DNA of 64,000 bases from Ostrinia nubilalis (lineage: Eukaryota > Arthropoda > Insecta > Lepidoptera > Crambidae), in NCBI RefSeq assembly GCF_963855985.1, contig NC_087098.1, forward strand, positions 16,450,501 through 16,514,500. The letters run 5' to 3'. The notes below the pieces were generated by a model, which worked only from the letters and a program-made list of their open reading frames with translations, was not told the origin of the DNA and did not search any database. Of this stretch, positions 26,641 to 37,237 are shown piece by piece. The translations under genes were made by a program, and so were the position numbers. Within the stretch, counting starts at the first letter, position 1; each line of letters opens with the position of its first letter.

Positions 26641-27509
26641 CTATTGGCCATGCAAATTGCAAACATCGCTCAATTGTCTTGTATTTTATTTATTGTATTA
26701 AGTGAATGAAAAAAGTAATAATGAATAATGTAATGTTCTTGCCCTTTCATGATACTCGTACATTTAACTTTGTCTTATAGTTTTGACTACTTAATAAGCA
26801 ATCAAGTGTTTTGTGTCATTAATGCATGTAAATTATTAATTTATTCATTGATTTATTAATCACTTATATTATTGTATGCCAACCAGGCGAAACATAGTGA
26901 GACTATCACAATGTAATATTTTTATCTGTAAACACCTATGTTTCACAATAAGTAAATTTGAATTTGAATCTTCTAGTGCTTCTAGCGAGTACTAACTTCT
27001 TCTACCAAGACTTCTACTAATGTCGTAGGTATTCTTTACCTAAATTGATTTGATAAGGGTATTGATTTCACATAATATTAGACGTAGGTATTATTCCACA
27101 ATGTATTACTTAGTAAAGATTTATTTATCTTTCTATGTATCTGTCAAAAACAAGTTGTTTCTGGATTTTGTGTTTTACATACGATGACTCTGAAGTCAAC
27201 GAAGACAATCTTTTATTCTACTTCTGAGAAATAATTTACGGAATGAGGACTAATCAAACGTTTTGTATTTATGTTCACAAAATCCTTACACCATTGCTCA
27301 CTCACTCAAGTAGCATAGCGAAAATGTACACATATTATCGTTATCACCGTAAAAAATAAAAACATCGTACTCACATCTCAAATGCGGAAGCGATCGCACT
27401 GCACCGTGACCATCACTGCACTCAGAAAAGAGTGTACACGACCTATTTACTTAAAGTAGGTAAAATATTTTTGTTGTGTATGTTAATAATTTTGAATTTA
27501 AATTTGGAA

Positions 27510-27600
27510 TGTGTCAGTTCCCGCGCAGTGAGTGCGCGCACGTGCCCGCGCCGCCGCGTTGTGCGCGGGCCCCGCTGGCGCTGCGAGCGCGCACAACTGT
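27510..27600. promoter_or_regulatory. CpG-rich island with initiator-like TCAGT
   Basis: About 90 bp with very high CpG (GCGCGCACGTGCCCGCGCCG, GCGCTGCGAGCGCGCACAAC), preceded by GTGTCAGTTCC, an arthropod initiator-like TCAGT. It stands out from the roughly 33% GC around it. This is a possible core promoter, but no downstream exon is evident on either strand. Confidence 0.3.
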
Positions 27601-28659
27601 TCTACTAGTTGTTTTCTTACAAGGGAACAATAAATGCTGCTATTCTAAGATACGGTCAGCTCATTGTGTGGAGAAATGTATGGAAGTAACGGTAGACGAC
27701 TCTTTTAAGTAACTTTCATGATGGCATTTCCTGGTAACATACGAGTAAATGTGTCACAAGATTCCTGGAAAGCTCTTTTCATTCTTTTACAGTGTTTTCG
27801 TGAACCGCAGAACAATTTCCGATTGGAGACATACTATGATACTTCTTTAATAATAACGTGGATCACAATTTATTAATCAGTTTTGTTAACGAGAATCCTT
27901 CTCCATGGTTAGGTCGTGGATTTTTTTACAAGTCACTGAAACAGGCCAACCTAAATACGATAAAACTCAGAAACAATAAATAGATCGGTATGTTTCAGTA
28001 CTGTAATCCTGCAAACATCAAGACTAGTTACGCTGTAAGTAAATTGGAGGTTGTTACATGACCGCTGCACAAAGCGCTCAACAATAGCCCCATGTAATTG
28101 CATGGCATCAGGCTGCGGGCCATGTGTGTGCGCAACGTGGCACAGCTACCAGTCATGAAATAACTGCCATTATCAAACCAAACGTTCACACCCCGTCATC
28201 GTGGATCGAAGATACACATGCGCCTAAGACGCAACCTAAGTTCATAAACTGTCTTTTACTGAACTGCGTGGACGGACGACTTAGATTTTTGCGGGCATTT
28301 ATCTGAAATGGCGTTAAAACATTCTGCTGCGTGTGTTGCCAGTTAGTTGTTAAATCGTCTTTTTGACTTTTCATTTACAGGTGGATCATACGATACCTAC
28401 ATACCTACTTGTAACTTTGTGCTTATTCGGCTTTTATTTATTTACTTTTTAATGAAAATGTTGACAAACAAACAAACTTTTTAATGTTAACTTGATGTTA
28501 TAATATACGAGTAGTACCATTGGCCAGATGACAATATGGCTGGAAGAAAATAGCATAATTGCAGACGCGTGCGTAACACGTGACCAGCGGGCGTTAAGCT
28601 GTTAATAGCGGTTAATAACTTTAAAGAACAACAAAAACAATTTTATTATGTGTGCTATG

Positions 28660-28735
28660 TCTTCTGGACATAAGTGCCACTTGTGGTCTAAACTGAATAA
28701 ATATTTTTGATTTTGATTTTGATTTTTTGATTTTG
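28660..28735 (+). repeat. Retroposon 3' tail with (TTTTGA)n
   Basis: The block ATAAGTGCCACTTGTGGTCT, then AAACTGAATAAATATTTTTG, then (ATTTTG)n also occurs at about 54259-54318. The two are 3' ends of the same retroposon family, with a microsatellite tail. Confidence 0.6.
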
Positions 28736-29929
28736 GACATCTCCATCACTACTCTCACTCTTTTAGCTTTAACGCCTATCTATAATGGAGGCTACATGCG
28801 TTACATTTCTTGGGTGACTTTCTTGACTATTACTGGAACGCAAAGAAATGTTATGAATCGTTATAAATAAAACTCATTCCAAAGAAATGGGACGGGCACA
28901 CAAACCATAAATGACTTCAAGGCAAGGTTCGGCCAGGTGGCGCCTCAGTCTTTTGTTTATTGCCCTCGGCTTAAGCTTACCCACTGGCGCCCAACCTGGT
29001 AATATTATGTGACCCCCAATTTTTAAAAACTTACAAGCATTAGTTCTAAAGATACGAGCTGAAGTGCTGCTACGAACTGTCTGCTACGGACTAGAGTTGG
29101 CTACGAAAGATTATTGCTTATAAAGCAGTGTAGTACCGGTCCGATGACGAGTGCCCCAGTTTCTTTTTTGAAGTTTGAGAGCCACTGGCCTAGACGGAAC
29201 ACTTTCGGCCGTGTCGTGACTGTGTCGTTGCAGATTCTATTCAATGAATATTAACTTATTTTTATAGAACGCATAACTCATCTGTACGTGTTAGGAAGTC
29301 TAAAGAGACTACATACTAATTCCTCGTAATGCTACGTCATACACTTTGTGTTTGATGTGTTCAAGAGCAAAAAGACCGTGTAATTTATTAGGCTTAGGTA
29401 GTAAATGTTAAAGAGTTTGAACTGCTAACCTGTTAACAGAATCTGCTGATCTCTGTCAGACTGATAAATTTGTGGATACTTTAGAGGAAATTGTAAGTTT
29501 GTGGCTGATTATAGAAACTAAGTGGTATTTTCGTACCACCCACCGCTACAATGTATGCTTATTTTATATTCTTTAATTTTATGGATGTTTGACTCCAGGG
29601 CACTGATCAATGTCGTAGTAGAGCTAGAAAAAGATGTGTTGATTGCGACCAAAGAATATTTATAAAGCGCCTCACTGTATTCTTATTGCATCAGTTTTCT
29701 TTAGCGGAGTTGAAGAATTTGCTAGTTTAAAAATCTTGTTAGAATGGTTTGGCTCGGAAAATTTAGTTAGTGAAATCTGTTATTTAGCTCTTAGAAACAT
29801 GTTCCTATTTTTATAGAAAATGTTGCAGGTATAACTTGAATTTGTGGCTTGCTCGACGAGGATGGTTAAATTATAAACATCGCATACCTACATAATATGC
29901 CACGAGCATTTACTTATTACCTGGTTATT

Positions 29930-30005
29930 TTGCCCTTGCGGGATTCGACCCCGCAACCGCAGTTGGCATTTAATCTGTAAAACTAACCACCAAACTAAGA
30001 CCGTC
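29930..30005 (-). mobile_element. tRNA-like SINE head
   Basis: On the minus strand an A-box-like segment (TTAGTTTGGTGGTTAG) is followed by a B-box-like segment (GGGGTCGAATCCCGC). The anticodon arm is not convincing, so a SINE head fits better than a functional tRNA gene. Confidence 0.45.
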
Positions 30006-30562
30006 AAGGTACACCTGCTCATCAATTTTTAATCAAGGATTAGTAGCTAAGCCATTGTTATCGATATCAAAGAGACTGAAATAATAAAAGATATTTTAAT
30101 CCTGAGTTAAGTTAATCTGTGCAAGTGGACTTTGGCGGCATCCTAGATAATGGAAAAAATATTGTTATAATATCTTTGTAATCACATTTTCTATTAAATC
30201 TCGTAATTCATGAGTGAAAATATCGTTCCATTTGGTAGTTAAAGTGTCGGCAATGAATAGATTTTACGATAAAGTCGAAATCAAACGGGAAAGGGTACAT
30301 AAAAATGTTTGTTTTACAAATCAATTATAATAATTAAGTAGGAAAAAAGAAATAACAACAGACATTTGTTCTGAGGGAACATGACGAGAGATTAAAGTTT
30401 TGAACTTCACGACACGGGTGTTCTTTGCAGACCAACCACTGATTTCTTATAAATAAATAATATTTACATAATTACAATAAGTGAAGTACAGTTAGTTACA
30501 CATGCTCATAAGATGTCATAATGTGCATGTGTACCTAACTGTACCTTATAATAAGATCAATG

Positions 30563-33500
30563 CTACTTTTGCGTAGCATTCTTCTTTCTCCCGAGGTCGG
30601 AGGCCTCCTCCATGGTGTCTGGGAACTTGGAACCCAGCGTCTCGGGCGTGACGAAGATCAGCGCGCCCGACAGGCAGGCGAAGCTCGCGAAAAGCACGAA
30701 CGGCAGCTTGTCCCACACAGCCGCACCCTATAAACACAGCAATAAGTATTGTTTGTTAAAAATACAAAGGCTTTAATATAGAGATGTGATTAATGCCATT
30801 AAGTAAATGATCGTAAGAAAAACTAAGAGTAATTGTCATAACCATTTCAGAGCATAAATTTCACATAATATCTGACCTAATGAGCTGTGAACAACCAAGT
30901 AATAGTAATTATGGGGTTCGTTATGTTTGGACGGCACATCAAGCTTTCATCTTTAGATGCTATGTAGCGAGTATTTTCGCTTCCAACAAAATGTAGAGTC
31001 TGGTACTGGACTTACATAAAACGTATCACGTATTTGTTGTTTGTTATGTATGATATCATTCCCAAGCACTTATAGCACTCACCAGCGCGGGCGTGAGCGG
31101 CGCCAGCATGGAGCCGATGCGGCCCATCATGGACGAGAAGGCGAACAGGCTGTGGCGGTGGCGCGTGGGGTACAGCTCGTTGGTGTACACGTACACCGCC
31201 GTCATCACGGTCGCGATGCAGTACGTGCCCACCAGGTATAGCGTCAGGGACAACGCGTATTGCGCTGGAATCATATTGGTACAATTCCTTTCAAATTACA
31301 GTTATAATGAGCACTCATAGATTCACATACTTTACATTTGTGTAATTACTAAAAAGGTGTCATACCCTATAGGCGTCCTGCGTCATCATGAGGATTGTAA
31401 AAGGTATCGTGTAGACTGAAGTAATTATAATGAAAATTCGATTCTTCGATCTTCGATTAGACCAACGACTCTTTCCTCAGATGCATTTCAGCATGATACA
31501 TTTTTTTGTCAGACAGTCAATAATCAAGTCATTCAAAACATACGTGCATACTATGGCATTCAGAATCAGATATCAAGTAAACATACTTCATGAATAATAA
31601 TCAATACTTTTTCTTCACTGATAAAATATATCAATGTAACAATTGAAATAATTTAGATTAAAGATAATCCGGTTTAATAGCTGACAGTATTAAAGAGAAT
31701 ACCTACGTTTTCTGCTCAGCAAGTACATTAGTCGATTAAACGTAATCTTTATAGCACCTTCCTTTTTTGAATGTCATTGTAGATAAGTAAATTGGTTTAG
31801 GATGTTAAAATATTAATGTGACGTACCTTCTGGCATAAAGATATATCCTATCTGGCAGGCCGCGCACAGCCAGAATGCTATAATCAGGACGGGTTTTCTT
31901 CCGATCTTGCCCAGGAGAAATACAGCAGTCCAGTAGCCAGGTATTTGTGCAGACGACACTGCCATGTAGTTGAGATATTTGTTCCCTGACATGTTCACGG
32001 CGTTGATCGAGAGGCCATAATAGATGAAAGTTGTGGTAATCCACCAAATAGGTGAAACTACACACCGAATCAACACCCTTTTATGCCTGAACACCTGGAC
32101 AATTAACCACGGTTCGTCCTTCTTTTGCTTGTCTATCTCAGCTTGATTCGCTTTTTGTTCTTCGGCCGTCCTTCTGAGAGCTTTCAAGGACTTGTCGGAT
32201 AAGTGTTTCTTGTTTACTTTAGCGATTTTTTTGAGCACCTTCTCGGATTCTTCATAGCGCCCTTTGCTCATATACCAACGAACAGATTCGGTCATGAGCC
32301 AGAAGTAGGCTATGGTTATGAGCTGAGGGACGTAGAGGGCCAGCGTGAGGTTCCTCCAGTTGGGCACGCCCCACGCGATGAGCCCCATGGTGATCTGGCC
32401 GAAGGAGAAGCAGGTGTTCATGCTGGCGCCGGCCGCCACGCGGAACTTGGGCCCAACCACTTCCATTACTAAAAACAATCAACGTTCTTTGATTAGTACT
32501 AGTAAAACTACCAATATTGTTACTAGATAGATTTCTTGATAGGGTCATTAATTGTTTTTTATTCAGTAGGTACCATCATAGTCGCATGCTATGATCATGC
32601 CCCTCTATCATGCTCTTATCGGATTTCCAAACTACTATCTTTATGGGGAATTCAATAGGCACAGAAGCGTGCCCGATATCATTCAAAATATCTCGACTGC
32701 CATAAAACTTACTAAACCTTTTCGACATAAACTGTCTGCTTCTCCAATCAAGGTTGAATGTGGAAATACCAGTCAATAAAAAAGCATAATAATAAATAAA
32801 TAATCTTATTTACCAAGCCTTATAGTTGTTTAGAAAACCATAATAAAATGAATTGAGTCGACAAAGCGAGGCAAAGAAGTAATTGCATAGGTTCTCAGTA
32901 TTACTAAACAAAAACATACTTTGACAGATCAAAAAGTACTGGAACCGACTCTACCATAATAGTAAACTTACGCAAAATGTAAGCAGTCGAGAATCCACCG
33001 GAGCCAAAAGTGGCCTCCGCGAACTCGGAGATGACGAAGCCGACGTAGGTGCCGGCGAAGAACCTGAGCGCGCCGATCCAGGCCGTGTTGAAGCCGTTGA
33101 GCGCCAGCGCCGTGCGCCGGCCCCAGCGGTCCGACACGAAGCCCGTGATGGGCAGCGCCGTCAGCGTGCCGAACGTGCGGATGGTCCCGATCAGCGACCG
33201 CCGCCAGTCGTCGCACGCTAGTCCATACTGCACAAAACAATATACCTTGCAGTTTGTCATGAACATTATTAGCTTGCTAAATATGTAGTAAAATATGGAT
33301 GAAATTAATTAAGGGCTGTTACAAGAAGAACACTGCAGTAAGCGTCAAGTGCAGAACGTTCCTCTCTTTTTTAACGAATATCAAGCCTTGATCTTTAATT
33401 GAATCTTTCAATATCAAATTAAAGCAAATCTCAATCAAAACAAAAATGTGATGGAATGATAAAAATAAAGGAATAAGGTAGATAAAAGTGATTAATTACT

Positions 33501-34555
33501 CGTACGCATTATCTTGACAAAACGTGTCAATGACTTTCCGAATTAAATTACGGGTAGTTTGCACGTATTAAAAAGTAGTTAACAGAAGCAGAGGCACTAA
33601 CTAAACTGATACAAAAAAAGATTATAACTAAATAGTGTTTCCAAAGCAGTAAACCTACGTCATATACGACGGAGTCTGTATTCTCGTAGAGATGTCGCTC
33701 GCAGCTCTCGAGCCGGTCCCGGTCGAACCAGTCGGGCGGGCAGGCGTCGGCGCGCGCCGCGGAGGCGTTGGCGGCGGCGAACCGCTGGCAGCCGTCCAGC
33801 GCTGCCGGGCTGCCGGGGATCGCGCTCGGCAGCCACTCGCTGTGGAACTCGGGCTCCTCCAGGTCGCACTCCGGAATGTGACATCTGGATTGAAAAATGC
33901 ATAAAGTTTGATTCTGATTATTTACTGTGGGCCTCACACGTAGATTTGAGCATGAGAATCATGGTGCCTAATATCTGCCATGATTTATGAATTTATTTAT
34001 CGGGATTTTTAATTTCGTATTTTACTGCTACATACGAAAACGGACAGATACAGATGAGATGTCAATAGGCCAATTTTAATCTTCAGTTAAAAGTTATTCG
34101 ACGATGAAAAATCAGCTCTCAGTGAATAATGCTATACGATAAAATAAAACAAACTTAACGAAAAAACATGAGTTTCCATGTAAAGCAGTTTATTTTTAAG
34201 GTTTTAAAAAAATTATAAGATCGAAATTTCATTCAAATCCCAACAAACACGTTGACTGACCCTAAATAAATAACCAAAATAAAAGTTACACTAGTAGTAA
34301 CTTTATACTCTTGGAAGACATGGTGGTAACGGAGGCTCACCTGGTCGGGATCCGGGCGGTGGTGAAGACGTACTCGTTGGCGCCCCACGACGCGAAGACG
34401 ACCATGAGGGCGGCCAGCAGCAGCGTGCGCGCCTGGAACCAGCCGAACTGCCCCAGCTCCTCCACCAGGATCGTGTCCAGGTCCACCGGCTTCGACTTCA
34501 CCCCCTCCTCTACGTTATGGGAGTTAGAAAACTCCCCTTTCTCTGCGCTTGTCAT
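30563..34555 (-). CDS. SLC22-family organic cation transporter-like protein (transporter C)
   Basis: Six exons in transcript order: 34555-34341, 33884-33659, 33227-32972, 32468-31827, 31264-31083 and 30727-30563, giving 561 aa. Exons 1, 3 and 6 have exactly the lengths of those in A (215, 256, 182 nt). TM1 follows ELGQFGWFQ. The extracellular loop (about 72-147) has seven Cys and an NAS site. MFS motif GFVSDRWGRR is at 176-185. TESVRW (292-297) replaces PESVRW. A long basic/acidic cytoplasmic loop follows TM6, then SPIWWITTTFIYYGLSINAV and the ELYPTRHR motif. The exons matching 4 and 5 of transporter A are one 642-nt exon. The start of exon 3 reads YGLACDDW, where A, B and D have FDL/FDLG. 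Its start codon faces that of D, 2.7 kb away. Role by family: plasma-membrane organic ion transport, substrate unknown. Confidence 0.92.
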
Positions 34556-34861
34556 TTTTTATTCTTTTAAGTTCGATCCGATCTAAGCTTGCCAGTTAAA
34601 TTATCATTTCTCCAAACAGCGATTAATTTTTTGAGATTTTCTTTTCAATTAAAGTTCTCGACGTCTCTTTGAACCAGTGCCGCAGTGTGTAATAATGACT
34701 TTCACAGATATCGATACACAATTTAAAACACAATAAATGTTATCTGCGGTTGTCTTGATGGAAAATAAAAATAATAGATAGACAGATACACACTACTACA
34801 GTTTGTTGCACAAGAATTATTACGAGTAAGCGTTGTAGTTCGTAGTGTTCTAAGGGATTTT

Positions 34862-35190
34862 TTTTAATACACAACGAGCAAGCTCTTGGCCTGTATCTCA
34901 CCTGATGGTCCTGATGGTAAGTGATGATCAGGCCGAAGGTGGAAACGAGCTTCACCCGGAATCCTCAACCACGGAGAAACTGGCTATCTCACCTCTAACT
35001 GCCGGAACACAACAATGCTGTTAACATTATTGTTATGGCGACGTAAGATGGTGGTAGCTAGCCAGGCGGACTTAGAACAAGCCCTACCACCAACCAAACC
35101 GAACAGAAAAATCTGCCCCCACTGGGAATCGAACCCGGGACCTCTGCGTCTGATTTTCACAAAGTGAAAAACGTTTCCGCCATGCCACAT
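34862..35190 (-). mobile_element. tRNA-derived SINE, near full length
   Basis: On the minus strand it begins TGTGGCATGGCGGAAACG (A-box region), followed by GGTCCCGGGTTCGATTCCC (B box). The body contains GTTCCGGCAGTTAGAGGTGA and CCTTCGGCCTGATCATCAC, and it ends in TTAAAAAAAATCC. It sits between the divergent start codons of C and D. Confidence 0.8.
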
Positions 35191-35202
35191 ATTTTGTCAT
35201 AG

Positions 35203-35260
35203 TATCACATCTCGTGTAGAGCCAAGCTTCTAACAGCTTGGCTCTACACGAGATGTGATA
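35203..35260. repeat. Perfect 26-bp inverted repeat (hairpin)
   Basis: The arms are 35203-35228 and 35235-35260, starting TATCACATCTCGTGTAGAGC, with a 6-nt loop and no mismatch. It directly adjoins the head of the SINE at 34862-35190. Confidence 0.9.
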
Positions 35261-35911
35261 ACTTTTTCACAGTGCAATTCATACAGTTCGCAAAATGTTT
35301 TGTATAAAAAAACGACATGAATTTTCCACGGAATGAAAACCCATTGAATTTTGCTACTTGGAAGCGTAGTCTGAACTCAATGATAAGTTTCTTGCCTCCG
35401 CGTTCCTACATTATACGCTCAAGTAAAGGTTTTGAATTTATTAACTAATACTGTCTTAATTTATAGTACAAACACATTTAATTTTATATTTACTGCAATT
35501 GCTTAGTCGTATTAAACAGCCAAAGTGATCAATAAACTAAAAATAATTTAAGTATAAAGTCGTTTAATCAATCTTATTGTATTGTTTATGAGAATGTTAT
35601 TTTAAGAACATTGAATTAAAAAAGTATGGTACAAGTTTAGACAAATAAGTAGATTCTGTTAAAATTTTCAGTTCTCGTTACCCTCTCTACGCAGTTTTTA
35701 CTACTGACGCTATCTACCGGCGACTTCCGCTATCAAATTGTAAGCTATGACGTGTGATTCAGCGTAAAATATTTTAAGTTCTTTAATGCTTGAAATAGAT
35801 GGCGTTGCTTACCGATAAATCGATTAGCAATCGCGAAATAATAATGATAAATCATCACCATGATCACCATCAGAGAAATGCCGCCGACTGCGTTGTTAGC
35901 CGACGCCAGAG

Positions 35912-36055
35912 CCCTGGGACCCGATTACGCTAAAAATTTTCATCTTCAACGTGCCCGGACGTCAGCTGTGACAAATCAGTATCGCAGAATCGAAGAAATC
36001 GAAGAAGCGCGTCTGTATTGGAGACGTTAAAAATTAGCGTAATCGGGACACTGGG
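35912..36055. mobile_element. Short TIR element (MITE)
   Basis: The ends CCCTGGGACCCGATTACGCT and its imperfect complement (TTAGCGTAATCGGGACACTGGG at the right, read in two parts) form inverted repeats of about 28 bp around 90 bp of non-coding DNA. Confidence 0.6.
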
Positions 36056-36466
36056 CTTTGTCACTCCGGAGTCCAGAGTAGTCCGGAGACACTTGGCTCC
36101 TACCTACCCACATTACCAATGCATAAATTATAATTAACTATGAACATCTTGGAGTCCAGACTTCAGACCGTCAGAAATGGAAGCACATCGCCAGGCACAT
36201 CGTCAGCGCAACCACGACCACTCTGACAAGAGTGCCCGACTAAGAAGAAGAACAGACTTCAAGGATAAAATAATAAATAAAATTAATCAGTGTCTGTATT
36301 GTTTCACCTTGAATCAAAGAAGCTTCATTTTAACACTGTAAACCGTGTGATGTGAATGCTATTTATTTGTACCTTGGATTCAGGATAAAATGCATAGACA
36401 ACTAGGCTTTGCTCGTACCGTGGGTCACAATAAGCTACTTCTTTGTTTGAGCTGGCTTAATCTGGT

Positions 36467-37004
36467 CAGGCCTGGCTCACTCCGCGCGGTACATCCGATA
36501 ATTACCTAAGAAAGAAATATTGTGCGGCGTTCGGGTGTTTAAATTCGAAAAGAAATCTACCGGATTTATCTTTTTTTTCGCTTCCCAAAGATGCTGAAAG
36601 GTATGTTGGCCATGTAGGTAATCAATAATTCTTAGGATAGTATAGGAACCTAACCTACCATGACTACTGCTCAGAATGCGTTCGTTCGTTTCAGCCAAAT
36701 GACGTTCACTGCTGGACAAAGGCCTCTCCCAAGGTTTTCCATAATGAATGCGTACTTACCTACATACGTACCTCATTACAAATAAGTAGATTAATTATTT
36801 TTTCACTAGACAGCAACCCTAACAGCGTAAGAAGAGTTCAGAGGCACGCGATAGAAAGAGACAAAACTTGTAGGTGAATAAAATTGTAGGTACGTAGTGC
36901 TGTGCGAGCTGAATTCCACTGTATCGCGTCGCAGCAAGACTCGCATTTATTTAAATCGTCTTGCGGAGTAATCCTTCTGTACCTGTACTATTACTTATTC
37001 TGTG
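36467..37004 (+). mobile_element. Non-autonomous THAP-exon element, copy 1 (deleted)
   Basis: It runs from CAGGCCTGGCTCACTCCGCG to ..TTACTTATTCTGTG and is flanked on both sides by ATCTGGT (36460-36466 and 37005-37011), a 7-bp target duplication. Its left part has lost the segment holding the THAP start codon but keeps TATTGTGCGGCGTTCGGGTG onwards. Its boundaries match copies at 38284-40522. A THAP zinc finger is known as the DNA-binding domain of P-element-like and related transposases. Only the first coding exon is present. Confidence 0.7.
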
Positions 37005-37237
37005 ATCTGGTGCCCGATATTGATAAAGGTAGATATCAATACACCAATGTCCGCACAAATGACATCTTGACATTGAATCCCGCGGCAGCAGTACAAAGAG
37101 ACGTCGATAAATTAATAAAAAATCGTACCTACCTAATGCGTTATTACAATTATACTGTGTTGTCTTATCAGGAATAAATAATAGAATTGGAAAATCCATA
37201 TAATCGGTGGATCGTGTAAGAAAATTTAAAGTAAAAT

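Larger units (their letters stand above)
27720..30562. other. Intergenic stretch downstream of transporter C
   Basis: No gene is supported here. It contains the retroposon tail at 28660 and a tRNA-like SINE head at about 29930-30005, then AT-rich DNA up to the stop codon of C. Confidence 0.4.
34556..37237. promoter_or_regulatory. Head-to-head spacer between transporters C and D
   Basis: The two ATGs diverge across 2.7 kb, so both promoters must lie here. I cannot place a TATA box or initiator with confidence. The spacer is filled by a SINE, a perfect hairpin, a MITE and the THAP-exon element (36467-37004), the last ending only 233 bp from the ATG of D. Confidence 0.4.

Noticed and set aside
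27476..27712. 78-codon frame through the CpG-rich patch
   Set aside because: The Cys/Arg/Ala-rich stretch follows base composition. There is no similarity, and no splice sites support it.
29930..30005. Possible functional tRNA gene on the minus strand
   Set aside because: The A- and B-box-like blocks are present but I could not pair an acceptor stem or a proper anticodon arm. A SINE head fits better.
33692..33904. Long GC-rich frames opposite or shifted against transporter exons (also at 40881, 51952, 57216 and others)
   Set aside because: These are antisense or shifted readings of GC-rich exons with few stop codons. They lack transporter motifs and splice logic.
34862..35190. Protein-coding frame on the minus strand at 34984-35190
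   Set aside because: It lies wholly in a tRNA-derived SINE and matches no protein.
36902..37177. 91-codon frame just upstream of transporter D
   Set aside because: It begins inside the right part of the THAP element and has no known domain. It is likely random.
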